A stretch of DNA of 64,000 nt from JANYHF01 sp963732765 (GCA_963732765.1 CAVTAS010000006.1:1-64000); one strand, 5' to 3'. Shown: positions 26,427 to 36,249, counted from the stretch's first letter. The notes: generated from the letters alone by a model not told the origin. A program made the numbers and translations.

Positions 26427-27416
26427 ATGTCCACTGACGGCCTCATCCTCGTCGCCGATATTGGCGGCACCAACACGCGTCTTGCGGTCACGCCGGCCGA
26501 CCGCCTTGACCTGCGCAATGTCCGCGTCTTTTCCAGCCCGGCCTTTCCCGATTTCGAAACCGTGCTGGAGCGCTTTCTGGCCGAAGAAAAGATCAGCGGC
26601 ATCAAAGGCGCCGCCTTGGCGCCGGCCGGTCCCATCGAAGGTGATAGTTTTCAGCTGACCAACAACCATTGGCCCGTCACGCAATCGGCTGGAGTGCGCA
26701 AGGTGCTGGGCGCCGAGCACATCCTGCTGCTGAACGATTTCGAGGCGGTCGCCTACGGAATCGGCCATCTGCCGGCCAAGGATCTGGTGAAGCTCGGCGG
26801 CGGCGTCGCAAAGCCGGGCTGGCCGATGATGGCTGTCGGCCCGGGGACGGGCTTGGGCATGGCCTATATGGTGCCGGTCAAGGGCGGGCGGACCATCATT
26901 CAGACCGCCGAAGCCGGGGTCGGATCGCTGCCGATCCAGACCGCGCGCGAGCTGGCCATCGCCACCCACGGCCTGGCGCCGGGAGCCCGCATCATCACCG
27001 AAGCCCTGATCGCGGGCACCGGAATGCTGAAAATCTACCAGGCGATCGCGGCGCTCGATGCGCAGCCGGCCCCGCTCGGAACGCCTGCCGAAGTAACCGA
27101 GGCTGCGCTCAAGAACGCCGATCCCGTTGCGGTAGCGGCGTTGGATCAATACCTGGTCTGGCTGGGCCGCGTGGTGGGCGACCTTGCCCTGGCGCTGCGG
27201 GCCGAGGGCGGCGTCTATCTGGGCGGCGGCATCCCACCGAAGATCCTGCCGCGCCTCTTGAACGGCCCGTTCCGCGCGGCCTTCGACTACAAACCGCCGC
27301 TGGAGCGGATTGCGAAATCCATCGCCGTACACGTTGTGATCGCCGACAAGCCGGCCCTCATCGGCTGCGCAGCGGCTTTCGCCCAAGCTCATCCCGATCT
27401 GATGCGGATGGGCTGA
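26427..27416 (+). CDS. glk: Glucokinase
   Basis: 329 residues from ATG 26427. An upstream in-frame extension has no homology and overlaps the divergent importer gene. ASKHA-fold bacterial glucokinase: phosphate-1 LVADIGGTNTRLAV, GPIEGDSFQLTNNHWPV, LLNDFEAVAYGI with the catalytic Asp, phosphate-2 VGPGTGLGMAY and YLGGGIPPKI. It phosphorylates glucose for entry to the Entner-Doudoroff or pentose phosphate routes. The stop is 4 bases from the convergent glcF stop, so no terminator separates them. Confidence 0.94.
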   Translation: MSTDGLILVADIGGTNTRLAVTPADRLDLRNVRVFSSPAFPDFETVLERFLAEEKISGIKGAALAPAGPIEGDSFQLTNNHWPVTQSAGVRKVLGAEHILLLNDFEAVAYGIGHLPAKDLVKLGGGVAKPGWPMMAVGPGTGLGMAYMVPVKGGRTIIQTAEAGVGSLPIQTARELAIATHGLAPGARIITEALIAGTGMLKIYQAIAALDAQPAPLGTPAEVTEAALKNADPVAVAALDQYLVWLGRVVGDLALALRAEGGVYLGGGIPPKILPRLLNGPFRAAFDYKPPLERIAKSIAVHVVIADKPALIGCAAAFAQAHPDLMRMG

Positions 27417-27420
27417 CCAG

Positions 27421-28782
27421 CTACTCCGCCGCCGCCAGCGGTTTGCGCGCTTTGATCTCGACAGTGCTCATGCGGGCATCGAAGCGCTCCAGCCCTTTGG
27501 GGGCGGGACCGCCGTAGGCCCAGTCCAGCAGCTCGACCGTGTGCACGATTGGAACATCCAAAGCCGGGCTGAGCTGCGTTATGCAGCCGATGTTCCCCGA
27601 CGCGACGATCTCGGGATTGGCGACGGCGATGTTCCCCGCCTTACGTGCGCGCAACTCGGCCGAAAGCTCCGGCTGCAGAACATTGTACGTGCCCGCCGAA
27701 CCGCAGCAGATATGTGGTTCGGCAATTCCGGTCACCGAGAACCCCGCCGTGCGCAGCAGTTTCATCGGCGCGTCGGTCACCTTCTGGCCATGCTGCAGCG
27801 AGCAGGCGCTCTGATAAGCGATGCGCAAGGACGAAAAGCGTCGCGGTGCGCCAAGCTCCAACCGGCCGAGATACTCCGAGATATCAGCCGCCATGCCCGA
27901 GATGCGCTTGGCGCGCTCGGCGAAACGCGGATCGCCCGCGAACATGTGACCGTAGTCCTTCACCGTTGTTCCACAGCCTGAGGTGTTGACCAGGATCGCG
28001 TCCACCGGCCCCATGTCGATGGCCTTCTCCCAGGCTTCGATGTTGCGCCTTGCGAAGATGCGAGCGTCACTCTCATGCCCCATGTGCTGAACCAGCGCGC
28101 CGCAGCACCCCTCGCCTTCGGGCACCACAACCTCGACACCCATCTTCGTCAGCAGACGGATGGTTGCATCGTTGATGGCGGGACGCAGCACCTTCTGCGC
28201 ACAACCGCCGAGCAGGATGACCCGGCGGCGGCGGCCAGCGACAGCAGGAAACACGCCAGGCAGTCTGTGTTCGGATCGCGCGCCAAACCGGGCGGGCACG
28301 TTGCGCAGCAACGCCGCGATCTCACGGTAGCCCAGGCGCTGGAACGTGCCTGCAAAGCCGCGGAACAACAGCGCCGAGCGCAACGCCCAGCGAAATCGCC
28401 CCGCATACGGCACGGTGCGGCGCAACAGGCCGCGCGCGATCCGCGCCGACAACGAGCGGGTGTGCGTCTCGTTGACGACGTTGCGCGCGTGGTCGACCAG
28501 ATGCATGTAGTCGACACCGCTCGGGCAGGTGGTCATGCAGCTGAGGCACGACAGGCAGCGGTCGATGTGCGTCGCCACCGCCTCGGTCGCCTTGCCGTCG
28601 CCCTCCAGCATGTCCTTGATGAGATAGATGCGGCCGCGCGGACTGTCGCGCTCGTCGCCCATGAGGAGATAGGTCGGACACGTTGCAGTACAGAATCCGC
28701 AGTGCACGCAGCGGCGCAAGATCTCGTCCGCCTCCGTGATGTGCGGGTCGCTCAGCTGCTCAAGGGTGAAGTTGGTTTGCAT
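27421..28782 (-). CDS. glcF: Glycolate oxidase iron-sulfur subunit
   Basis: 453 residues from ATG 28782. Two 4Fe-4S ferredoxin motifs in the N-terminus: CVHCGFCTATCP (about 25-36) and CLSCLSCMTTCP (about 75-86). Two CCG domains follow with LLGGCAQKVL, GEGCCGALVQHMG and EPHICCGSAGTYN. It passes electrons from the GlcD/GlcE flavoprotein towards the quinone pool at the inner membrane. Third gene of glcDEF. Confidence 0.95.
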   Translation of the reverse strand: MQTNFTLEQLSDPHITEADEILRRCVHCGFCTATCPTYLLMGDERDSPRGRIYLIKDMLEGDGKATEAVATHIDRCLSCLSCMTTCPSGVDYMHLVDHARNVVNETHTRSLSARIARGLLRRTVPYAGRFRWALRSALLFRGFAGTFQRLGYREIAALLRNVPARFGARSEHRLPGVFPAVAGRRRRVILLGGCAQKVLRPAINDATIRLLTKMGVEVVVPEGEGCCGALVQHMGHESDARIFARRNIEAWEKAIDMGPVDAILVNTSGCGTTVKDYGHMFAGDPRFAERAKRISGMAADISEYLGRLELGAPRRFSSLRIAYQSACSLQHGQKVTDAPMKLLRTAGFSVTGIAEPHICCGSAGTYNVLQPELSAELRARKAGNIAVANPEIVASGNIGCITQLSPALDVPIVHTVELLDWAYGGPAPKGLERFDARMSTVEIKARKPLAAAE

Positions 28783-28790
28783 CGGCGTCC

Positions 28791-30014
28791 CTAAAAGCCC
28801 GCATGCATGCGGCCGGGGTTGAGAATGTTCAGGGGATCGAAGGCTTTCTTTACGCCATCGGAGAGTCGCTGCACGGCAGCCTCCAGGGGCGGGAACACAT
28901 CGACCATGCGGCGCACGTTCGGTTCGGCGCGGATCAGCGTGGCGTGGCCGCCGAGCGTCGCCACCACGCGGCGGATGTCGTCGGCCCCCGCATCGCCGGA
29001 ATCGGGAACTTCCAGCCAGATCAAGCCGCCCGACCAATCGTAGGCGGCATCGCAGGCGCGATAGCGAGAGATCGATTCGACCAACCGCGGCCCCATCTTC
29101 GGTGCGGTGGAAATGCGCCAGACCGGCGTCGTCGAACCCTGCAAGAAGGAGAGCTGGCGCAGCTCCTCCCAAAAGGCGAGCGAGCGGTAGTGGTCGAGTT
29201 CCAGCAGCTCGCCAAAGGGCACGAACAGGTCCTTCAACTTTTGCGCGCGGTAGGCAACGGCGGGTGAAAAATTCTCGATACGCAGCGCCGTGACCGTCGT
29301 ACCCGCCTCGGCCAGGCCCGGCAGCCTGAGACGTTTTGCAAGACTGGCCTGGATATGGAAAGTGCCCGACACTTCGAACGGCGTGGACATGGCCTGACAC
29401 AGCACCTCGATCGCAATGGCGTCGGGCTGACCTAGCAAGATCAGCGTACGCGTTTCCTCCGCTCTCGGAATGGCGCGCAGCGTGAGTTCCGTGAATACGC
29501 CGAGCGTGCCCCAAGAGCCGGCAAGCGTGCGGCAGAGATCATAGCCGGTCACGTTTTTCATGACCCGCCCGCCCCATTTAACGATTTCGCCGCGCCCATT
29601 CACACAGCGGATGCCCAGCAGATGATCGCGCACGGCGCCGCGCTGAATGCGGCGCGCGCCCGAGAGATTGGTCGCCACCACGCCGCCGATCGTCGCCTGC
29701 CCCGCCGGTTCGCCCAGCATCGGCCCTAGGTCGACCGGCTCGGCCGCCAGCATCTGGTTGTGCTTGGCGAGTTCCGCGTCCACGACGCTCATCAGGGTGC
29801 CAGCGCGCGCTGATATGACTTGCTCGGACGGTTCGCTCAGCGTGATGCCGCGCAGATTGCGGGTGGTGAGCAAGCCTGAAACGTCCATGGGCCGGCCGGC
29901 GCGGCGCTTCGACCCCGCGCCAACGATCTCCAGCGGCCAGCGCGTGCGCGCAGCTTCGGCAATCAGGCCAGACAGCTCGCGCTCGTCGACCGGTCTTTCG
30001 ATGCTCTGTAACAC
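28791..30014 (-). CDS. glcE: Glycolate oxidase FAD-binding subunit
   Basis: 407 residues from a GTG at 30014, 11 bases after the glcD stop. The frame is open to 30080, but only inside glcD. An FAD_binding_4 (PCMH/VAO) domain shows EIVGAGSKRR, QVISARAGTLMSVVD, GGVVATNLSGARRIQ and VKWGGRVMKNVTGYDL. The C-terminus ends FDPLNILNPGRM. Slightly longer than the E. coli protein, as usual in rhizobia. Forms the heteromeric glycolate dehydrogenase with GlcD and GlcF. Confidence 0.93.
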   Translation of the reverse strand: MLQSIERPVDERELSGLIAEAARTRWPLEIVGAGSKRRAGRPMDVSGLLTTRNLRGITLSEPSEQVISARAGTLMSVVDAELAKHNQMLAAEPVDLGPMLGEPAGQATIGGVVATNLSGARRIQRGAVRDHLLGIRCVNGRGEIVKWGGRVMKNVTGYDLCRTLAGSWGTLGVFTELTLRAIPRAEETRTLILLGQPDAIAIEVLCQAMSTPFEVSGTFHIQASLAKRLRLPGLAEAGTTVTALRIENFSPAVAYRAQKLKDLFVPFGELLELDHYRSLAFWEELRQLSFLQGSTTPVWRISTAPKMGPRLVESISRYRACDAAYDWSGGLIWLEVPDSGDAGADDIRRVVATLGGHATLIRAEPNVRRMVDVFPPLEAAVQRLSDGVKKAFDPLNILNPGRMHAGF

Positions 30015-30025
30015 GATGAAATCTC

Positions 30026-31459
30026 TCAGGCGGCCATGCGCCCGTCCAACGGAAACACCTTGGAAGGGTTTAGCAGCCAATGCGGGTCGAACACGCTCTT
30101 CAGCCGCATCTGCTGCTCCAGGTCCACCCGGTTGAACTGCAGGGTCATCAGGTCACGCTTTTCGATGCCGACGCCATGTTCGCCGGTAAGGCAGCCACCG
30201 ACTTCGACACAGTGCTTGAGAATGTCGGCGCCCGCTTTCTCGACGCGCTCAAGCTCGCCCGGCTGGTTGGCATTGTACATGATCAGGGGGTGCAGATTGC
30301 CATCGCCAGCATGGAAGATATTGGCGACCACAAAGCCAGCATCGCTGCATATCTTGGCTATGACAGCAAGCGTCTGCGGCAGCGTCGAGAGCGGGATCGT
30401 TCCGTCCATGCAGACATAGTCGGCGATGCGTCCAACCGCGCCAAACGCTGACTTCCGGCCCTTCCAGATGGCGGCGCTTTCCTCGGCGCTTTTGCTGATG
30501 CGTGTGGTGGTGGGCGCATAGGGGCGAGCGAGGTTATCGATCAGCGTCAGCTGGTGATCGATCTCGGCTTCTGAGCCTTCGACCTCGATGATCAGCATCG
30601 CCTCGGCATCCATGGGATAGCCGGCATGGGCGAACTCCTCGCACACCTTGATGGCGGGCCGATCCATGAACTCGATGGCGACCGGCATGATACCCGCGCC
30701 GATGATGTTGGAAACGCATTGGCCCGCCGCCTCGCTGGAGGCGAAACCGAGCAGCAACGGCCGCGCGCCCTCGGCTTTGCGAAGAATACGGACGGTCGCC
30801 TCGGTGACAACGCCCAATTGGCCCTCGGAGCCGACGATCAGGCCGAGCAAGTCGTATCCGGAGGCATCGAGATGCGGCCCCCCGAGTTCGATGATGTCGC
30901 CGTTCATCAGCACCATTTTCACACCGAGCAGGTTCTGCGTGGTGACGCCATAGCGCAGGCAATGCGCCCCGCCGCTGTTCATGGCGATGTTGCCGCCAAT
31001 CGAGCATGCGAGCTGACTGGAGGGATCAGGGGCGTAGAAGAAATCGGGAGCCACCGTATCGGAGATGGCGAGATTGGTAAGTCCAGCCTCAATGCGCGCA
31101 AAGCGATTATCGAAATCGACTTCCAGAACCTTTGACATGCGCGAGACGCACAGGATCACCGCATCCTCGGTCGGAAGTGCCCCGCCTGCCAGCGATGTGC
31201 CCGCTCCACGCGGCACCACCTTGACTTCGTTGGCGTTGCAATAGGCCAACAACCGGCTCACCTCTTCGGTGGTACGCGGCAACAGCACGGCGAACGGCAG
31301 GCACTTATACGCAGTCAGCGCGTCGGTTTCGAACGCTTTGCGCGCCTCCATGTTGGCATGCAGCGTGCCTGGTGCGGCAATCACGCCGAGGTCCTTCAGG
31401 ATATGCTCGCGGTGGCGAAGCACGCTGGCGTTGGGTTCAGGCTGGGAAATTGTGGCCAT
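30026..31459 (-). CDS. glcD: Glycolate oxidase subunit, FAD-linked
   Basis: 477 residues from ATG 31459 (a GTG six codons upstream is the alternative). FAD_binding_4 domain with VVPRGAGTSLAGGALP, SSQLACSIGGNIAMNSGG and GLIVGSEGQLGVVTEATVRI. The FAD-oxidase C domain has FHAGDGNLHPLIM and GGCLTGEHGVGIEKRD, ending FDPHWLLNPSKVFP. Oxidises glycolate (and D-lactate in some cases) to glyoxylate. First gene of glcDEF. No regulator gene is next to it. Confidence 0.95.
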   Translation of the reverse strand: MATISQPEPNASVLRHREHILKDLGVIAAPGTLHANMEARKAFETDALTAYKCLPFAVLLPRTTEEVSRLLAYCNANEVKVVPRGAGTSLAGGALPTEDAVILCVSRMSKVLEVDFDNRFARIEAGLTNLAISDTVAPDFFYAPDPSSQLACSIGGNIAMNSGGAHCLRYGVTTQNLLGVKMVLMNGDIIELGGPHLDASGYDLLGLIVGSEGQLGVVTEATVRILRKAEGARPLLLGFASSEAAGQCVSNIIGAGIMPVAIEFMDRPAIKVCEEFAHAGYPMDAEAMLIIEVEGSEAEIDHQLTLIDNLARPYAPTTTRISKSAEESAAIWKGRKSAFGAVGRIADYVCMDGTIPLSTLPQTLAVIAKICSDAGFVVANIFHAGDGNLHPLIMYNANQPGELERVEKAGADILKHCVEVGGCLTGEHGVGIEKRDLMTLQFNRVDLEQQMRLKSVFDPHWLLNPSKVFPLDGRMAA

Positions 31460-31529
31460 TGGCTCTGCTGCTGTCACCGGATCAAGCAGCTACCTTAGCA
31501 CAGGACCGAGCCTGGAGAACAAGGTCCGA

Positions 31530-32060
31530 TCAGGGCGTCTTGGGAGGCACAGACGGCTCGCGCCCATCATCCGTTGCGCCCGAAAACCGCCGCAACATGC
31601 GTTCCAGTTGCTCGCGCTCGCGATCCGTCAGCTTTTCGACCAACTGGCTGGTGACAGCCGCGGTACCGGTGCGCAGAGCGTACTCGGCGTCCGCCAGTTT
31701 CTGTAGCGCCACTTCCAGCTTAGCGCGATCAAATGGCGTTGTTCGCAACGTCCCGGTTAAATCACGCCGGGCCGCGCGAACAGCCGGTGACAAAGACGTT
31801 AGCACCTTGCGCTGTTCGTCGAACGAGCCCTGCACGAGCGCCCGGCGATCCGGGGGAAGATCGCCAATAAGGCGGCCCATGGGTCCAGCCAGTCCATTCA
31901 TCGGGGGGCCACCGAAGGGGCGATGCCGGAAACCCCAGGCGTGGCCCAGCATGAAGCCGGCCACCAGCAGGTTCAACGACAGCGATGCAACCAGAGCGGG
32001 CACTAGCCATTTCCGAAGCCTGGGCGGTTCAGTTGCAGCCGGCGGCGTTACGTCGGTCAT
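31530..32060 (-). CDS. Periplasmic Metal_resist/CpxP-like protein
   Basis: 176 residues with one N-terminal transmembrane helix (about 19-41). A periplasmic all-helical domain follows with PPDRRALVQGSFDEQRK and a C-terminal LTDREREQLERMLRR, the pattern of the heavy-metal sensor (Metal_resist, CpxP/CnrX-like) group. Such proteins sense metal or envelope stress and, in CnrX-type systems, control an ECF sigma factor through an anti-sigma factor. Here an ECF gene and a putative anti-sigma factor lie immediately upstream, and the starts and stops overlap by 4 bases. No histidine or methionine cluster typical of metal binding stands out. Confidence 0.8.
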   Translation of the reverse strand: MTDVTPPAATEPPRLRKWLVPALVASLSLNLLVAGFMLGHAWGFRHRPFGGPPMNGLAGPMGRLIGDLPPDRRALVQGSFDEQRKVLTSLSPAVRAARRDLTGTLRTTPFDRAKLEVALQKLADAEYALRTGTAAVTSQLVEKLTDREREQLERMLRRFSGATDDGREPSVPPKTP

Positions 32061-32542
32061 AGAATGTCACCATACTGCGCGTCGTCGTCGTTGGCGCTTT
32101 GATCTACAGTTTGATCGGCACTGTCATCGACAGACAACTCGGCAACCTGCTGCAGGACTTGCGGCGTCCAGCCGTTGAACCCGCCATAGACGCCGATCAG
32201 TAGCGATGCCGCCATGGCTGCGATCGCCGGCCAGCGGGAGCGACCGATGATAGGGCGCGTGAAAGTCCGATCCGGCAGCTGCGTGATTTTGGCCGCGCCG
32301 GCATTGACGACGATCCGATCTGCGAGGGAGGTAAGCCGATCACTCCGCCCGGACGGCGCAGCGCTCATAAGGCGGTCCAGCGCCACGGCTTCGGCCATCA
32401 GCTGGCGGGCTTCGGCGCTACTCGCGAGGAAGCTGGGCAGCGACCGCGCATCGTTCTGCGGCCAGCGCGCCACGTCTGCGCCATGCACGTCAAGCACATG
32501 CTGCAGTCGACCCAAAGTCATGATTTCATTCGCCTTTGTCAT
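32057..32542 (-). CDS. Putative membrane anti-sigma factor
   Basis: 161 residues. The N-terminal helical region (about 1-95, starting TLGRLQHVLDVHGADVARWP) is cytoplasmic, one transmembrane helix lies at about 105-123, and an acidic periplasmic tail ends DDDAQYGDIL. Position directly after an ECF sigma gene (3-base gap) and topology argue for an anti-sigma factor. The protein contains no cysteine, so it is not a zinc-binding ZAS type. The assignment rests mainly on context. Confidence 0.65.
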   Translation of the reverse strand: MTKANEIMTLGRLQHVLDVHGADVARWPQNDARSLPSFLASSAEARQLMAEAVALDRLMSAAPSGRSDRLTSLADRIVVNAGAAKITQLPDRTFTRPIIGRSRWPAIAAMAASLLIGVYGGFNGWTPQVLQQVAELSVDDSADQTVDQSANDDDAQYGDIL

Positions 32543-32545
32543 CTT

Positions 32546-33152
32546 TCAACCCTGTCCGCCATCGTCGCCTGTGGGCAGCAGCCCGCGCCATTCTTCTGCC
32601 AGCGCCGCACGCAGCGCCCGCCGACCACGGGCCAGCAAGGATTCTACCGCTTCGGCCGAAATCTCAAGGATGTCTCCAGCCTCGACCATGCTCAGTTCTT
32701 CGTAGTGGCACAAAACCAACGCCGCTCGCTGCCGATCCGGCAAGGCCTGCAAGGCCGCATCGACACGGGCGCTCAGATCGCGCTCGACCAGGCCGCGCTG
32801 CTGCTGCGGCGGCACGGTCAGAACGTCGAGCGCGTCCGGATCTTCCTTGCGGCGGCCGCGCAAGCGGTCCAGCGCCAAATTGCTGGTGACCCGGTAGAGC
32901 CACCCTCCGAGGCCGGCATCGCCGACCTCGACCTTGGCGGCATTGCGCCAAAGCCGAAGTGCCGTCTCCTGCGCCACATCCTCGGCTTCGGCATCGTTGC
33001 CAAGCAGACGGCGGGCAACGCTCAACAGCGCGCGGCAAATGGCGCTCGACCAGCGCGCGAAAGGCCGCTTGATCGCCCGTGCGAACCTTCGCCAGCAGCT
33101 CACGATCAGCCGCCTCGGGGAGTGGGGCGCTTTTGACGACGGTCAATCGCAC
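32546..33152 (-). pseudogene. ECF RNA polymerase sigma factor, frameshifted as read
   Basis: The protein would be about 201 residues from GTG 33152 (VRLTVVKSAPL). Region 2.1, ELLAKVRTGDQAAFRALV, is in one frame. The continuation SVARRLLGNDAEAEDVAQE, the region 2.2-2.4 helix and the whole of region 4 (LPDRQRAALVLCHYEELSM, VESLLARGRRALRAAL) are in another. Removing one G at about 33026 restores HLPRALSVARRLLGN, the normal spacing. The gene heads an operon with the anti-sigma and Metal_resist-like genes. Either a disabled regulator or a sequence error. The high conservation of both halves favours error or recent mutation. Confidence 0.82.
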
Positions 33153-33288
33153 CTTGTCCCGTCCCCTTTGCCCGGCCAATCGGTCTGCAGACTTGAGCCC
33201 GTCCGTTGCCAATGTTGCCACGCGTCCCAAATGCCGCCCTCGAAGGTTCTGCTGGGATGAACGAGTGGGACGCCGCGTTTCCGTCGCG

Positions 33289-36249
33289 TCATGTGATCAA
33301 CGCATCGAAAAGGGTGCGAACTTCGGCTTGCCGCTCCCGGAGCGTGGTTTCCAGGCGCGCAAAGTCGGGTGCATCGCCGGCGCGGCAAAGCAACTGCGCG
33401 AGGCCGACGGTGACCTTGGCGGGATCGAACGGGCCATCCAGGCAAAGCCGCAGGATTTGCGATAGTGACTGATAAAGCCGAGTCGCAGGCGCCAGGATCG
33501 CCGCGTGTTCGGGACTCACGAGACCGCTTCGGGCAAGACTGTCGAGAGTTGCTAGCGTATTCTGGTGCAAGATGCCGGGGTGCGTGGCGGCGTGCTTGAG
33601 TTGCAGGAACTGCACCAGGAATTCAATGTCGACCATGCCGCCGGGGGCCAGTTTCAAGTCCCAGATGCCGCCTGCTCCCTTTTCGCTGGCGATGCGCAGG
33701 CGCATGTCGCGCACATCGGCGGCAAGCTTTGTGGCGTCACGTGGTTTGGCCAGGACCTCTTGGATCGCTGCGTCCAGCCGCGCGCGCAGGGCTGGTGGGC
33801 CTGTCAACACGCGGGCGCGGGTGAGCGCCATGTGCTCCCAGGTCCAGGCTGAGGTGTGCTGGTAGTCGACAAAGCCCTGGATGTGGCTGGCCACCGCGCC
33901 CTTGGTGCCCGAGGGACGCAGCCGCATGTCGACCTCGTAAAGCCGGCCCTCGGCCGTCGGCGCCGAGAGGGCCGCGATCAGGCGCTGGGTGAGGCGGCCG
34001 TAGTAGAGCGACGAGGCCAGCGGCTTGACGCCATCCGATGCCGTCACCGCATCGGGGTAGTCGTAGACTACGATCAGGTCGAGATCGGAATTGGCGGCCA
34101 TCTCGGCGCCGCCCAGCTTGCCCATCGCGATGACCGCTGCCGCGCCGCCCGGAACGCGGCCATGCTGGCGGGCGAGTTCTGTCTCCACCTCGTCCTGCAA
34201 GGCGCCAATCATGGCCTCGGCCAGCCGCGCATAAGCCCCGCCCGCCCGATCGGCGGAGATTGTGCCCGTGAGCACGCGCACGCCGATTAGGAACGCCTGC
34301 TCGTTGCCGACGATGCGGGCCCGATCGAGACGATCGGAGTAGTCGGCGCCCAGTGCCAGTTCGCTGCGGACACGCTGATCCAGATCGGCTGGCGCCGGTT
34401 CGCTGCCGAAAAAACCCGGGTCGATGACTGCGTCGAGCACCCGCGAGCGGCGGCTGAGAATAAGCGCAAGGCGCGGCGCCGATCCCAGAATGTCAGCAAT
34501 CAGCCGAAGCAAACCGGTGTTGGTGTGCAGGAGCGAGAACAGCTGCACGCCCGCTGGCAACTCGGCGAGGAATTGATCGAAGGCCAGCAATGTGGCGTTG
34601 GGATCGGCGGTGGCTCCAAGCACTTCCAGCACGATGGGTTGCAACTCGGTCAACCGCTCGCGGGCGCGCGCGCTGCGCATGGCATGGTAGCGGCCAAAGT
34701 GCCAGTCCTTGACCATTTTCAAGGCAGCCGCCGGATCGCGATAGCCCATGGCGCTGAGTGTTTCCAGTGTCGCCGGATCGGGCTCGTCGCCGACGAAGAC
34801 GAGGTTGCCTTTGCCGCGCGTTAACTCCGGCTTGCTCTCGAACAGCTGCGCATAGTGGCGCTGCACCGCCATCAGTTCCTCGCGCAGCCGGTCGCTGAAT
34901 GCGGGGACGTCGGAAAATCCGCTGAGCGTCGCGATGGCGAGCAAAGCATTCTCATCGCGCGGCAAAACCTGCGTCTGCTCGTCCTCAATCATCTGCAGGC
35001 GGTGTTCCACCATGCGCAGGAACGTGTAGCAGCGCGCAAGTTCGATTGCTGCGGCGCTGGAAATCCAGTTGCGAGTGGCTAGACGGTTCAGCGTCTCGAT
35101 GGTTCCCGGGCTGCGCAAATCGCGTTGGCGGCCGCCGGCGATCAACTGCTGGGTCTGAGCGAAGAACTCGATCTCGCGGATGCCACCGCGACCGACCTTG
35201 ATGTTGTGCCCGGCGACGCCGATCTCGCCAAAGCCCTTGAAGGCGTGGATCTGCCGCTTCATGGCATGGATGTCGGCGATGGCGGCGTAGTCGAGATACT
35301 TGCGCCAGATATAGGGGCTAAGTTCCTCGAGAAACTCGTTTCCCGCCTCGATGTCGCCGGCGACGGGACGCGCCTTGATGAATGCGGCGCGTTCCCAGTT
35401 CTGGCCATAGCTCTCGTAGTAGTGGAGTGCGGCCACGGTCGACAGCGCAATGGCGGTGGCCCCGGGATCGGGACGCAGGCGCAGATCGACGCGGAACACG
35501 TAGCCGTCGGAGGTGCGCTCCTGCATCAGGCGGACCAAATCGCGCGTCATGCGGACGAAGAAGGCGGCGGGCTCCAGGGCGTCGCGCAGACGGACGCGGT
35601 CGGGATCGTAGAACACGATCAGATCGACATCGCTGGAATAGTTGAGCTCGCGCGCGCCGTGCTTGCCCATGCCGAGGACAATGTAGCCGCTCTTCAGGCT
35701 TGGATGCTCCGCCTCGGCAAGGACGACATCCCCCGCCGCAGCCGCCCGGGATAACAATAAATCCACGGCCAGCCCGATGGTGAGATCGGCGGCGTCGCTC
35801 AGCGCTTCGGTGACTTCGGCGACTGTCCAGATGCCGGCGAGATCCGCTAAGGCAATCAGCAGCGCGATTTCACACTTGTACTGCCTCAGGTAACTCATGG
35901 CTTCTGGCAGTGTCGCGGCCTTGGTCATCTGCCCGCCGAGACGCTCGCCGGCCAGTTGAAACGCGGCTTCGGGCGGAGCGCGCAGCAGTCGGTCCAGTCG
36001 GTCCAGATCGCTCAGCATCAATCGAGCCAAGAAGGGCGAGGCAGCGACAGTTGCGGACAGCACCTGCAAAACGGCAGTTTCCCTCAGCAACGCCAAGAGT
36101 TCGCTTCGCCCACCTTCGGCAGCCGCTACCGCTAGTTCAGCAATTACGCGCGCTGCACGCGGTTCGTCGCAAACCGACAACCGCGTCTTGATGCGCTGCC
36201 AGAGCGGTCGCGACGGCTCGGGAACGAAATCGCCGATGGGATCAGGCAC
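33289..36249 (-). CDS. glnE: Bifunctional glutamine synthetase adenylyltransferase/adenylyl-removase
   Basis: 986 residues from GTG 36249, whose first codons overlap the sensor kinase stop (GTGCCTGA). Two nucleotidyltransferase domains: the N-terminal deadenylylase with NYSSDVDLIVFYD (about 230) and the C-terminal adenylylase with ANSDLDLIVVYD (about 735), each followed by its helical GlnD-UR_UTase-like segment (ERAAFIKARPVAG; EHMALTRARVL). It adjusts glutamine synthetase activity to nitrogen status through PII. Neighbouring OmpR-type pair and degP are a common Rhizobiales order. Confidence 0.95.
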   Translation of the reverse strand: MPDPIGDFVPEPSRPLWQRIKTRLSVCDEPRAARVIAELAVAAAEGGRSELLALLRETAVLQVLSATVAASPFLARLMLSDLDRLDRLLRAPPEAAFQLAGERLGGQMTKAATLPEAMSYLRQYKCEIALLIALADLAGIWTVAEVTEALSDAADLTIGLAVDLLLSRAAAAGDVVLAEAEHPSLKSGYIVLGMGKHGARELNYSSDVDLIVFYDPDRVRLRDALEPAAFFVRMTRDLVRLMQERTSDGYVFRVDLRLRPDPGATAIALSTVAALHYYESYGQNWERAAFIKARPVAGDIEAGNEFLEELSPYIWRKYLDYAAIADIHAMKRQIHAFKGFGEIGVAGHNIKVGRGGIREIEFFAQTQQLIAGGRQRDLRSPGTIETLNRLATRNWISSAAAIELARCYTFLRMVEHRLQMIEDEQTQVLPRDENALLAIATLSGFSDVPAFSDRLREELMAVQRHYAQLFESKPELTRGKGNLVFVGDEPDPATLETLSAMGYRDPAAALKMVKDWHFGRYHAMRSARARERLTELQPIVLEVLGATADPNATLLAFDQFLAELPAGVQLFSLLHTNTGLLRLIADILGSAPRLALILSRRSRVLDAVIDPGFFGSEPAPADLDQRVRSELALGADYSDRLDRARIVGNEQAFLIGVRVLTGTISADRAGGAYARLAEAMIGALQDEVETELARQHGRVPGGAAAVIAMGKLGGAEMAANSDLDLIVVYDYPDAVTASDGVKPLASSLYYGRLTQRLIAALSAPTAEGRLYEVDMRLRPSGTKGAVASHIQGFVDYQHTSAWTWEHMALTRARVLTGPPALRARLDAAIQEVLAKPRDATKLAADVRDMRLRIASEKGAGGIWDLKLAPGGMVDIEFLVQFLQLKHAATHPGILHQNTLATLDSLARSGLVSPEHAAILAPATRLYQSLSQILRLCLDGPFDPAKVTVGLAQLLCRAGDAPDFARLETTLRERQAEVRTLFDALIT

